Notes under the pieces: model-generated
Told to the model about the DNA's origin: nothing
The model's input: only the letters and a program-made list of their open reading frames with translations
Databases searched by the model: none
In this document: positions 1 through 6,546 of the stretch, piece by piece
How positions within the stretch are numbered: position 1 is the stretch's first letter
Layout: each line of letters starts with the position of its first letter
Source of the DNA: Candidatus Kerfeldbacteria bacterium
GTDB lineage: Bacteria > Patescibacteriota > Patescibacteriia > Veblenbacterales > UBA10138
DNA length: 9,073 nt
Direction: 5' to 3'
NCBI GenBank assembly: GCA_016217875.1
Contig: JACRFN010000027.1
Coordinates: 1-9,073 of the forward strand
Position numbers and translations under genes: made by a program

Positions 1-2
1 CC

Positions 3-149
3 GCTGTCATGAACCAAAACCTGACCTCCTGGCTCGTCCAGGACAACGCTGTCAGACCCCACCAAGCCTTAGGCTTCCTGACCCCTTTAGCCTATGCCCA
101 ACAAACCCAAAACTTGCACACGATGTGGTCATCACGTACAAGGTATTGA
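3..149 (+). CDS. IS transposase, C-terminal end (partial at window edge)
   Basis: The frame is open from the window edge to TGA at 147-149, giving 48 residues. It contains NAVRPHQALGFLTPLAYAQQ, the signature that closes the DDE integrase core (rve/rve_3) of IS481- and IS3-like transposases: an N-x-x-RPHQALG-x-x-TP-x-x-Y block after the catalytic glutamate. The catalytic residues lie outside the window. The protein would cut and join IS ends during transposition. The stop codon overlaps the inferred IS terminus, so almost no spacer remains between gene and element end. A copy of what looks like the same element begins at the right edge in the same orientation. The DDE-transposase assignment is firm; the choice of IS481 over IS3 is an inference. 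Confidence 0.85.
   Translation, partial: AVMNQNLTSWLVQDNAVRPHQALGFLTPLAYAQQTQNLHTMWSSRTRY
140..149 (+). repeat. Inferred right terminal inverted repeat of left IS
   Basis: AAGGTATTGA at 140-149 is the exact reverse complement of TCAATACCTT at 8941-8950, just upstream of the transposase start at the right edge. Each motif lies at the expected outer end of its element, and the similarity stops on the flank side. This fits a short terminal inverted repeat. Ten bases can match by chance, so the support comes from position as much as from sequence. No full IS copy is available here for checking. Confidence 0.55.
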
Positions 150-176
150 CAAATTCTGTGGTTTTGCTAGTATAAT
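146..176 (+). promoter_or_regulatory. Promoter for plus-strand gene pair, -35 inside IS end
   Basis: A perfect -35 box TTGACA (146-151) and a perfect -10 box TATAAT (171-176) are separated by 19 bases, two longer than the optimum. Transcription would begin near 183, about 200 bases before the first start codon. The -35 overlaps the transposase stop codon and the inferred IS terminus, so this looks like an outward-facing hybrid promoter formed at the IS junction. The long spacer is the main reason for caution. Confidence 0.6.
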
Positions 177-220
177 TTGTTATTCTTTTTTGCGTGTTTT
201 TTAAAAAAATGAAGTAAAAA

Positions 221-294
221 TGCCTATGTACAAAAGGAGCCGTGTTTGCGCACGCGTGTGCAGACACGACATAACCCACCTTTTGCTATAGGCA
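221..294 (+). promoter_or_regulatory. Nested stem-loop leader RNA element, unknown class
   Basis: Three stacked helices can form in the transcript. The outer helix pairs TGCCTAT (221-227) with ATAGGCA (288-294). The middle helix pairs CAAAAGG (231-237) with CCTTTTG (279-285). The terminal near-perfect palindrome spans 241-268, with two G-U pairs. Small asymmetric internal loops separate them: 228-230 opposite 286-287, and 238-240 opposite 269-278. The bulge AACCC at 273-277 is exactly complementary to GGGTT at 333-337 in the loop of the next hairpin, which would give a 5-bp pseudoknot or loop contact. The element lies between the promoter and the first gene. I do not recognise it as a known riboswitch. 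A cis-regulatory leader or a small RNA are both possible. Confidence 0.5.
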
Positions 295-316
295 CCACTA
301 GCAACAATCACCCGTT

Positions 317-355
317 TTAGTCTGCGTTCGGCGGGTTCCGAACGAAGAAGACTAA
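317..355 (+). promoter_or_regulatory. Second leader hairpin upstream of the first plus gene
   Basis: The inner helix pairs GTTCGG (326-331) with CCGAAC (338-343) around a six-base loop. The outer helix pairs TTAGTCT (317-323) with AGACTAA (349-355), across an internal loop of two and five bases. No U-run follows, so it is not an intrinsic terminator. The loop bases GGGTT (333-337) could pair with 273-277 in the preceding element. It ends 15 bases before the Shine-Dalgarno site, close enough to influence ribosome loading. Confidence 0.5.
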
Positions 356-370
356 GACACGTAAGTTCTT

Positions 371-376
371 AGGAGG
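371..376 (+). promoter_or_regulatory. Strong Shine-Dalgarno site, possibly in a small hairpin
   Basis: AGGAGG lies four bases before the ATG at 381 and fixes that start. The flanking AAGTTC (363-368) can pair with GGACTT (375-380), with one G-U pair, leaving TTAGGA in a six-base loop, so the site could be partly masked. This contrasts with the minus-strand genes, which show no such site. Confidence 0.75.
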
Positions 377-380
377 ACTT

Positions 381-890
381 ATGCCAAATCAAACCAACAC
401 TTTTCCGGCGAACTTGGTCGTCACGACCAACGTGCCGGATCAGATTCCGGTGCCGGGCGTCACGGTTGAGGCTCAACTGAACTTCGCCGCACCAGCACCA
501 GGCGCACCCGCCGCACCGGAAGCCGCAGATCCGAATCAACCGCAACACCGTTTCCACCTTCCTGTATGGGGATGGATCGTTGGTGGGGTGATTCTCGTTC
601 TCATCATCGCCTCATTCTTCATCTTCGGCGGCGGCAGTTCGAAATCACACACGTCGTCTTCGGTCACCAAAGACCCGATCGAAGTCCAGCTCGACAATGG
701 CTTGGACAAGATCGATGAAGGTGTCCAAGATCTTGTCGAAGTAGATGACAAGGTCAAGGAAATCACGAAGAAAATAGATGACGGGCGCGAGAAGATCAGA
801 AAGGCACTTCCACCGCAGCAGCCGGCAGCACAGAAACAACAGCAGTCAACAAATTCACAGCAACAACCACCAGCAAACTACAATTTCTAA
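381..890 (+). CDS. Single-pass membrane protein with coiled coil and Gln-rich tail, unknown function
   Basis: A 169-residue protein I do not recognise. Residues 1-34 are polar with several Val/Pro pairs, and 35-54 form an Ala/Pro-rich linker. Residues 62-82 are a strongly hydrophobic transmembrane helix starting at PVWGWIVGGV, followed by a Gly/Ser hinge (83-95). Residues 101-143 form a highly charged amphipathic helix with coiled-coil spacing, and 144-169 a Gln/Pro/Asn tail. There is no cleavable signal, so it is probably bitopic; its orientation cannot be read from the charges. The start follows a strong AGGAGG. The next gene begins 16 bases after the stop, so the two are very likely co-transcribed. 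Isoleucine codons are mostly ATC, unlike the ATT/ATA-leaning minus operon. The secreted coiled-coil neighbour is a plausible partner, but that is inference. Confidence 0.85.
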   Translation: MPNQTNTFPANLVVTTNVPDQIPVPGVTVEAQLNFAAPAPGAPAAPEAADPNQPQHRFHLPVWGWIVGGVILVLIIASFFIFGGGSSKSHTSSSVTKDPIEVQLDNGLDKIDEGVQDLVEVDDKVKEITKKIDDGREKIRKALPPQQPAAQKQQQSTNSQQQPPANYNF

Positions 891-906
891 GGAAAGGAGT
901 ACTGAC

Positions 907-1536
907 ATGAAGACCTTGTCTTTCATGATCATGCTGGTGGCTATTGTAGCTACCAGCTTCAGCCAACCGGCTGACAGTGACCAGGCATTGATCGGGCACT
1001 TGCGGAATATGCGGACGCAGCTCTCTGGAGAAATCCAGAAACTGCAAGCTGAGAACACTGAAATCAAAAAGGAGCTGACGGCGCTCAAGGCTGCCAAGCA
1101 ATCAGCCTGTATCACTGAACAACGAGTCACACAGTTGATTCACCAGCAGGCGGTATCAATGCCTCAATACGCTCCAAGGGGCAAATACAATCAACTCGCC
1201 AGTCGGGTTGATGCGACCAACAGTCGTGTCGACAATATCCAAGCCGCCAACCGCTTGATGTTCGGTATTGTGGAGCGGCACAGCTCATGGCTGGCCTCAC
1301 ACGATACCAAGATCGGCGCACTGGAGAGAAACGACGCCAGACAAGATACACTCCTGGCGTCTATACTGCAGCACAACAAAGCTGTCTCACGGCTGCTCTC
1401 CGCTGCCTTCCGCACTGAAGCGGACGAAGACGACTTGCTTTGTAGTGAAAAGGAGGCGTTAGTCCGTCTCCGTCAACAGCTCGGACTCACCCCGAACGGT
1501 GAAACAGCTCGTTCGGGCGATCGAACAAATGACTGA
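907..1536 (+). CDS. Secreted coiled-coil protein, unknown function
   Basis: A 209-residue protein I do not recognise. MKTLSFMIMLVAIVATSFSQ is a classic signal peptide with likely cleavage near residue 19, so the product is exported. Residues 26-63 form a coiled coil (IQKLQAENTEIKKELTAL lies within it). A Pro/Gly break at 84-93 is followed by a second long helical region (95-167) with an SRVDxxxSRVDN-like repeat. The acidic tail carries Cys179, which could pair with Cys68. I chose the ATG at 907 because AAAGGAG (893-899) lies seven bases upstream and because the signal peptide starts there; an in-frame ATG at 778 would overlap the previous gene. Long secreted helices of this kind suggest fibre- or spacer-like structural roles, but nothing catalytic is visible. 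It is the last gene before a terminator. Confidence 0.85.
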   Translation: MKTLSFMIMLVAIVATSFSQPADSDQALIGHLRNMRTQLSGEIQKLQAENTEIKKELTALKAAKQSACITEQRVTQLIHQQAVSMPQYAPRGKYNQLASRVDATNSRVDNIQAANRLMFGIVERHSSWLASHDTKIGALERNDARQDTLLASILQHNKAVSRLLSAAFRTEADEDDLLCSEKEALVRLRQQLGLTPNGETARSGDRTND

Positions 1537-1553
1537 AAAAACAACACATTTCA

Positions 1554-1590
1554 CCCCTGGTTGTATGGAGGACAACCGGGGGCTATTTTT
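1554..1590 (+). terminator. Intrinsic terminator between convergent gene blocks
   Basis: CCCCTGGTTGT (1554-1564) pairs with ACAACCGGGGG (1572-1582). This gives an 11-bp stem with one G-U pair and a seven-base loop, followed by TATTTTT (1584-1590). It sits 17 bases after the plus-strand stop. Read on the minus strand, the same stem is followed 12 bases later by a run of six T (1536-1541), so it may also weakly end the minus operon, whose last stop is at 1622. Confidence 0.85.
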
Positions 1591-1621
1591 ATCCAAAAAA
1601 TCAATAATTAACCGGAAAAAG

Positions 1622-4600
1622 TCACTTTTCCACTAAATGGGGCACAGGTTTAGTTTGTTCCATGCTCACATTACCTACACCCCGCGGCGTTTCGGACACG
1701 ACAGGCTGAGTGTGCCCGGCCCGTGCCGCCAGGGCCTCACCCACTGTGCCGTTCTGGCCGGCCAGGGGCTTGAGGTAATTTTCCCACAAATTATTAGCCC
1801 CGCCGTCACTCAAGCCAAGCCGGCTGTTGACTATGCCCCCCACCTTAAGGGGCGTTAAATCACGGGCCTGCAGCTGGAATACTTTGCTTAGAGTTTCCTG
1901 GCTGATGCCGGTCTTATTCTTAATGGTCAGATAATCCTGCTGTTGCAAAGACGAACTACGGTTAATCTGCTGCCAGCCCTCATCAAAAGTCTGCTGGTTG
2001 AAACTGGAGCCCGGCTTCACTTCAAAGCCCAGGGCTTGACCGGTAAACGGCGACATTACTTTGCCAGCCCGGAAAATAGTTTTACCGGTATGAGTGTCTG
2101 TAAACGAGGACCAATGGCGGTCGCCGGAGCTGAATTTACGTAAATAATCATAGTCAATGCTCTTAAACCCGGCCTGACGATAGAACAGGCCGTCGCTATA
2201 AAGGGCCTGAGCCTTACCCGGCAGCAGCTCCTGGTGGTGCCCGGCCAAGAAAGAGCGAAACTCGCTGTCAGCTAATAATCTAGTGTCGCTGCCAACCACT
2301 TCGCCCAAATGTTTAAGACCAGCTAAATTCTGGCCAGCAATATCTTTAGCTGGATCAAGGCCGGCCGTGCGCATTAACTCAACCTGCTGGCTAGGGGGCA
2401 AACTCCGGGCTGAAGCTGGCAAAGCCTCACGCACCGCCTGGATATTATGGTCCACGGTAACAAACTCTTTATGAGCCGCCGCGATACTGGCGGCGTTATC
2501 GGCCGCACTGTGCTTACCCGAAACTGGATATTCAGCAAAAGCCGCGCCTGATTCTTTACTTAAATCATGAAGGGCTATTCTATCAACCGTGCCATTGCCG
2601 TCGTCATCATAAGCTATCATAGCCAGGTCTTTGTTGGCCCAGGCCGCGGCCCCGGCAATCTGGGCCTCAGGCGCAATGACGGCTATTTTATAGCTTTGGC
2701 CAGCTTCGGGCTGAAGCCATTCGTAAGCACCGACTTTACCGCCGCCACTCTTGCCTGCCAGGTCAGCCGTATTGATAGCCTTAGCCTCGGCTGGCACAAT
2801 GTGCTCCGGTCCTACGCCGGTGACGGCAGAAGACTTAACCCCATGGCGTCCATCAGGCGAAGTGTGCTCATAGGTTCGTATCTTGCCCTTGGCCTGCCCC
2901 ATCTCTTCCTGCGACATTTCTAAAGCCCCAGTCTGTTTATTAAAATGCCACCAGACCTTGGCCCCGGGACTCTTAATATGTATATCGGTAATGCTACCGT
3001 CTTTATTAACCTTGACCAAAGCGCCCTGGTCGCCATGCTCTTGGGCCGCGTACTCGGCCATGATGCGGTTGCCGTAAGCATTCACGGCTTTGGCGTTATT
3101 AAGGTCACCTTCAAAACCAAAAGTTTTGGGATCGGCGTGATATTGTTTTAAGAACGTGCTCCAGTAACTGCCGCCCTTGGCTACGGTAACATTAGCCTCG
3201 CTCCAGGCCGGGCCCTTGAATTGTTCCAACCCCGCGCCTGAGCCAGATTTCCCTTCCACTGGCAGGACTGCCACTCCGCCCTTGCCAGGCTGTTCAGTAG
3301 TTTGTGGTTGAACACCATGTTTAGTTGGCCCAAGGCCCAATTCTCGGATTGCATAAGTAGCCAGCGAACCTGTAATAAAACCTAAGGCTCCACCTACTAC
3401 CCAACCAGCTGCTTTCTCTCTCCACTGCCACCGCTTTAAACTTCCTGCTAATTTAACTTCAGCTTTAGTAACAGCTTTTTCATCAGCTATCACACCTTGT
3501 TCAGCTGCCTGCTGCAAAAAAGCCATGGCCTTAGCCTCAAGCACCGGATCAAGTGCCAAAAGACCGCTGTGTAAACTAGCTGCCACCTCATCCACTCTCT
3601 TTTGAGTAATTCTCTCTCCTTGAATTGTAACTGCTTTTTTTGTTTCGGCATAACGGTATTTAATACGGCCTTGGCGAAGCGAGGCTTCATACATAGAGCC
3701 ATAAGTGAGCGCGCCCATGACTGTGCCAGAAACTTGTTGCAGGGCCTCCATGGTCGCACCTGCGGCATGCATATATCTGCCACCCTCAACCGATGCCGCG
3801 CCAATAAAACCAGCTACTGCCCCAAGTATGACGCTCTTTTTGGTCTGAGGTAATTCACCGTTTTGCTGAACCGAAGACATGAATCTGGCCAAACGCTCAT
3901 GAGTGCGGTCGCCAGCGCGGAAAATAGCCTCTAACTCTCGGCTAAGGGCCTCTAGTTGTTTACCTTCGGTATCATCCTTAAACAACTCTGTACCTCCAAG
4001 CTGTTGAACGAGTTGTTTTACTTCAACAGGATTACGTTGCGCCATATTGGCTTGACCCAACTCACGAGCTAAAATTTGCTGCAAAGATTGCTTGGCCACC
4101 AAGGCTATGGTTTCCGGCTTGAGTACTTGTTGTGACTGCTTTTGGCTAATTTCTTCGACCACATTCTCTTTTTCTCCCTTGGTTTTTATGAGCTTTTCTA
4201 TTCTCGGCGCAGCCAACTCAATCATTTTGCTTCGCAAATAGCCGCTCGCTCCGCCAAGTGCCGTAACACCAACAATACGAAGACCGGCATCAGCCCATTG
4301 GGCGATACTAAAAACTGGATTTAATAGAATACGAGTACCGGCTATGGCGACACCGGCACCTGCCACATAACCAAATGTTCGTAAACTTTTACCCCACCCA
4401 GCTCCCTTTAAAAACATGTTCGAGGTCTTAAGACCGGTTTGGGTCTTGATAGTCTCGGTAAAACGGCTTTCTAGTTCTTTAATCAAAGACTGCTTTAAAC
4501 TCTCACGCTTTTCCGGAGAAAGTTTATATTGTGCCAAAAGTTCATCAATCTTCTTTTTGCTATTATCATCCACTGCCGCTTTCCACTCTTCCTTAGTTTT

Positions 4601-5974
4601 TTCGCCTTGGTCATCTGGTTTATCAAACTTTTCCCATTTTACAGTAAGGCCAGCCAATTTCTCGGGCGTTAATTCATACAAGGCACGCAAAATTTCCTTA
4701 GCTTCGGGCGAAGCAGGCTGTTCCGGAGACGGCGGAGTGGGTACTGGTGGCTCTTGGGGTGGCGCGAGTGGTTGTTCAGGCGTTGATGGTGGTTGTTGGG
4801 CATGATATTCCAGCTCATCTTCCCACGCATAGCCGATATCTGATATTCTGCCGCCAACTATCATTTCCATTGTTTCTTGCTTGATTCTGGCCGTAACCTC
4901 CTCCTGGCCTGCCTGCTTGCCCAGTTCTTGAGCCACGCGCTGCCTGTTTTCTTCATTATTCAAACTGCCGAAAATTGATTCCTGGTCAAGGCGAACCTTT
5001 AACTGCTTCCGACCGGTGGCGTCTGTGCTATACACCCCCAATACATCCACCACCTCTATATCGCCTTCCGGACCGTGCCAAACAGCAATTGGCTTCTGCT
5101 CTTTAATAATTTCAGTATCAGCCGTCGCTTCAGGTGCGGCTGGTGTTACTACCGGCGGCTGCTCAGGAGAAGGCGCTGCGCCTTGAGGTTGCGGCGCTGG
5201 AACTGACGGCTGAACTTGTGCCTTAGCTGGCGCAGTTGCAACCCCTCGTTTTTTAAGCTGTTCCAGCTTATCAAGATGCTTAGCCAGTCGTTTAGCCACA
5301 TTCTTGGCTCCATCAATATCCTTATCCAGCCGGCGACGCTCATTTTTTCCAAGTTTGCTTTTATCCGGGTAGCTGCGTAACTGCCGACCGATACCATCTA
5401 ACTCAGCTTTGCTAGCCTTATACTCCTGAATCATTCTTTCTATATCTTCTGGCTTAAGAAACACCAAACCTGAAGGATCAACATGGGCACCAGCAGCGCC
5501 GAGCTTAGCTTCGGCTTGCTGGAGCAAATCTTCAATCTTAATTTTTTCCTGAGCTGAAGCAGCTGGCCCTCGAGCAGACTCTGGGGGCTGAACAGTTTCA
5601 CTTGCCACCACCTCCTGAATCCTCTGCTGGGTTGATTCCGCCTCGGCCTGAAGAGTCTGGGCTTCCTGTGACTCCTGCTTTATGGCCTCATCAACCTCAG
5701 GCTTTATCTCAGAGGCTGGCCCAGCCGAGTCTTTGGCTATGGCCTCATCATATTCTTGCTTAATCCTTTGGGCGCTGGCCACCGCCTCTTTTACCACTTG
5801 AGAGCCCTTCTCTAAAATACTCTTGCCTATTCTCTTAGCCGTATCAGCCAAACTCTCAGTCTGCTCTTGTGGGCGGCGCGGCTCCTCCTTGGCTGGGCCG
5901 CTCGACACCACACCCCGCTCGCCAGTTGATTCAGGCAATAGTGCTTTTGGTTGTTCTGGTTTAGAATCTGGCAT
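1622..5974 (-). CDS. Giant multi-segment membrane protein, 1450 residues, unknown function
   Basis: I do not recognise a named family. Residues 1-245 are charged and helical, with a degenerate IKxExDEAI repeat at 71-79 and 90-98. Pro-rich linkers with PEQP motifs lie at 250-285 and 393-424. Residues 425-515 are helical. Hydrophobic segments lie at 533-551, 554-579, 714-730, 738-760 and 855-876; the last has glycines at 857, 861, 865 and 869, a perfect glycine zipper. Residues 928-945 (VTVAKGGSYWSTFLKQY) resemble the start of a LysM repeat. DDDGNGTVD at 1123-1131 matches the DxDxNGxxD calcium loop. Five membrane segments would place the N-terminal 530 and C-terminal 570 residues on opposite sides, the C-terminal part probably outside. 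The ATG at 5974 lies 12 bases after the previous gene and has no Shine-Dalgarno site. It ends a four-gene operon. The GC-poorer middle may mark domain shuffling. The coding call is firm; domain names are inference. Confidence 0.9.
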   Translation of the reverse strand: MPDSKPEQPKALLPESTGERGVVSSGPAKEEPRRPQEQTESLADTAKRIGKSILEKGSQVVKEAVASAQRIKQEYDEAIAKDSAGPASEIKPEVDEAIKQESQEAQTLQAEAESTQQRIQEVVASETVQPPESARGPAASAQEKIKIEDLLQQAEAKLGAAGAHVDPSGLVFLKPEDIERMIQEYKASKAELDGIGRQLRSYPDKSKLGKNERRRLDKDIDGAKNVAKRLAKHLDKLEQLKKRGVATAPAKAQVQPSVPAPQPQGAAPSPEQPPVVTPAAPEATADTEIIKEQKPIAVWHGPEGDIEVVDVLGVYSTDATGRKQLKVRLDQESIFGSLNNEENRQRVAQELGKQAGQEEVTARIKQETMEMIVGGRISDIGYAWEDELEYHAQQPPSTPEQPLAPPQEPPVPTPPSPEQPASPEAKEILRALYELTPEKLAGLTVKWEKFDKPDDQGEKTKEEWKAAVDDNSKKKIDELLAQYKLSPEKRESLKQSLIKELESRFTETIKTQTGLKTSNMFLKGAGWGKSLRTFGYVAGAGVAIAGTRILLNPVFSIAQWADAGLRIVGVTALGGASGYLRSKMIELAAPRIEKLIKTKGEKENVVEEISQKQSQQVLKPETIALVAKQSLQQILARELGQANMAQRNPVEVKQLVQQLGGTELFKDDTEGKQLEALSRELEAIFRAGDRTHERLARFMSSVQQNGELPQTKKSVILGAVAGFIGAASVEGGRYMHAAGATMEALQQVSGTVMGALTYGSMYEASLRQGRIKYRYAETKKAVTIQGERITQKRVDEVAASLHSGLLALDPVLEAKAMAFLQQAAEQGVIADEKAVTKAEVKLAGSLKRWQWREKAAGWVVGGALGFITGSLATYAIRELGLGPTKHGVQPQTTEQPGKGGVAVLPVEGKSGSGAGLEQFKGPAWSEANVTVAKGGSYWSTFLKQYHADPKTFGFEGDLNNAKAVNAYGNRIMAEYAAQEHGDQGALVKVNKDGSITDIHIKSPGAKVWWHFNKQTGALEMSQEEMGQAKGKIRTYEHTSPDGRHGVKSSAVTGVGPEHIVPAEAKAINTADLAGKSGGGKVGAYEWLQPEAGQSYKIAVIAPEAQIAGAAAWANKDLAMIAYDDDGNGTVDRIALHDLSKESGAAFAEYPVSGKHSAADNAASIAAAHKEFVTVDHNIQAVREALPASARSLPPSQQVELMRTAGLDPAKDIAGQNLAGLKHLGEVVGSDTRLLADSEFRSFLAGHHQELLPGKAQALYSDGLFYRQAGFKSIDYDYLRKFSSGDRHWSSFTDTHTGKTIFRAGKVMSPFTGQALGFEVKPGSSFNQQTFDEGWQQINRSSSLQQQDYLTIKNKTGISQETLSKVFQLQARDLTPLKVGGIVNSRLGLSDGGANNLWENYLKPLAGQNGTVGEALAARAGHTQPVVSETPRGVGNVSMEQTKPVPHLVEK

Positions 5975-5986
5975 AAACGTAAAACT

Positions 5987-6151
5987 TTACTTACCCTTAA
6001 GGGAACGCATGATTGATTGCGCTTTGGCCTCGTCAATACGTCTGACGGTCTGATTAACTATGTCCCTTATCCGCCGGCGATGCTCTTCTAGCCTGACATT
6101 AAAATCAGCTTCGATTTCCCTGATTTTTCGTATGCGCTGTTCGTCATTCAT
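5987..6151 (-). CDS. 54-residue highly charged helical protein, unknown function
   Basis: The frame runs from ATG (complement of 6149-6151) to TAA (complement of 5987-5989). The product begins MNDEQRIRKIREIEADFNVR and ends in IMRSLKGK. It is almost entirely helix-forming, dense in Arg, Glu and Ile with coiled-coil spacing, and has no signal peptide or membrane segment, so it should be cytoplasmic. It starts five bases after the stop of the 124-residue gene, and 12 bases separate it from the next start, filling the only gap in the operon. Tight spacing, matching strand and an uninterrupted amphipathic pattern support a real gene. A role as a small adaptor for the membrane protein is a guess. 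Confidence 0.75.
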   Translation of the reverse strand: MNDEQRIRKIREIEADFNVRLEEHRRRIRDIVNQTVRRIDEAKAQSIMRSLKGK

Positions 6152-6156
6152 AATAA

Positions 6157-6531
6157 CTACGGTTTAATAGCTAACCCGTGGCTTATAAACTCCCGCGCGA
6201 ATTCGTCTACAGACTCCTTCATCAATTCGTCCAAATTGGCTACCTTGGATTTAAAAAATGATATCTGCTCAGCCAAACTCACCTTGCCGGATTGGATTAA
6301 TTCCGCGTAAGCTGCCAAACCGTCTTCATCCAAACTTTCTAACAAAACCAATTTTAATCTTTTCTCCAATTCTACTAGTAACTCAGTTCGCAAATAAGCT
6401 GTTTGGGCGGCTGTTAAATTCTTTATGCCAACCTGGTCCAACAATTTATCCAAGTAAACCTCAACAAAATTGCCACTTGCCCCTTGGCTGACTGACTTAG
6501 ATGAAACATGTTTGCTGGCCGTCTGTGTCAT
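6157..6531 (-). CDS. Small helical protein resembling DUF5663
   Basis: A 124-residue cytoplasmic protein. After a Ser-rich, low-complexity start (1-20), residues 21-117 are a chain of helices: FVEVYLDKLLDQVGIKNLT, then a helix rich in Leu/Glu with LEKRLKLVLLESL, and a C-terminal part ending DEFAREFISHGL. From memory this matches the layout of the small DUF5663 proteins annotated mainly in Patescibacteria: an LxxLGxxxL-type opening, a central E-x-x-x-R helix, then a short LDEDGL-like turn. No function is known to me for that family. The gene lies 15 bases after the 688-residue gene and five before the 54-residue gene. Its ATG is preceded by a U-rich stretch, not a Shine-Dalgarno site. The family call is moderate; the coding call is strong. 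Confidence 0.8.
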   Translation of the reverse strand: MTQTASKHVSSKSVSQGASGNFVEVYLDKLLDQVGIKNLTAAQTAYLRTELLVELEKRLKLVLLESLDEDGLAAYAELIQSGKVSLAEQISFFKSKVANLDELMKESVDEFAREFISHGLAIKP

Positions 6532-6546
6532 AAAATCTTGGTTTAG

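Noticed and set aside
197..209. T6-A7 tract as a terminator for the left transposase
   Set aside because: There is no GC-rich stem, and the inferred promoter at 146-176 would transcribe through it.
242..274. A 10-codon leader peptide starting at GTG 242 after AAAGGAG (233-239)
   Set aside because: The spacing of two bases is too short, the frame lies wholly within the palindrome, and there is no codon run typical of attenuation peptides.
778..906. Upstream extension of the secreted protein to an ATG at 778
   Set aside because: It would overlap the preceding gene by over 100 bases and bury the signal peptide; the Shine-Dalgarno site at 893-899 fixes the start at 907.
1511..1526. Small hairpin GTTCG/CGAAC near the end of the secreted protein gene
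   Set aside because: A five-base stem within coding sequence with no following T-run; the true terminator lies just downstream.
4416..4805. Long plus-strand open frame inside the giant gene
   Set aside because: It is antisense to a clearly coding frame, Ser/Gly-rich as complements of Pro/Ala-rich regions are, and lacks a promoter or ribosome site.
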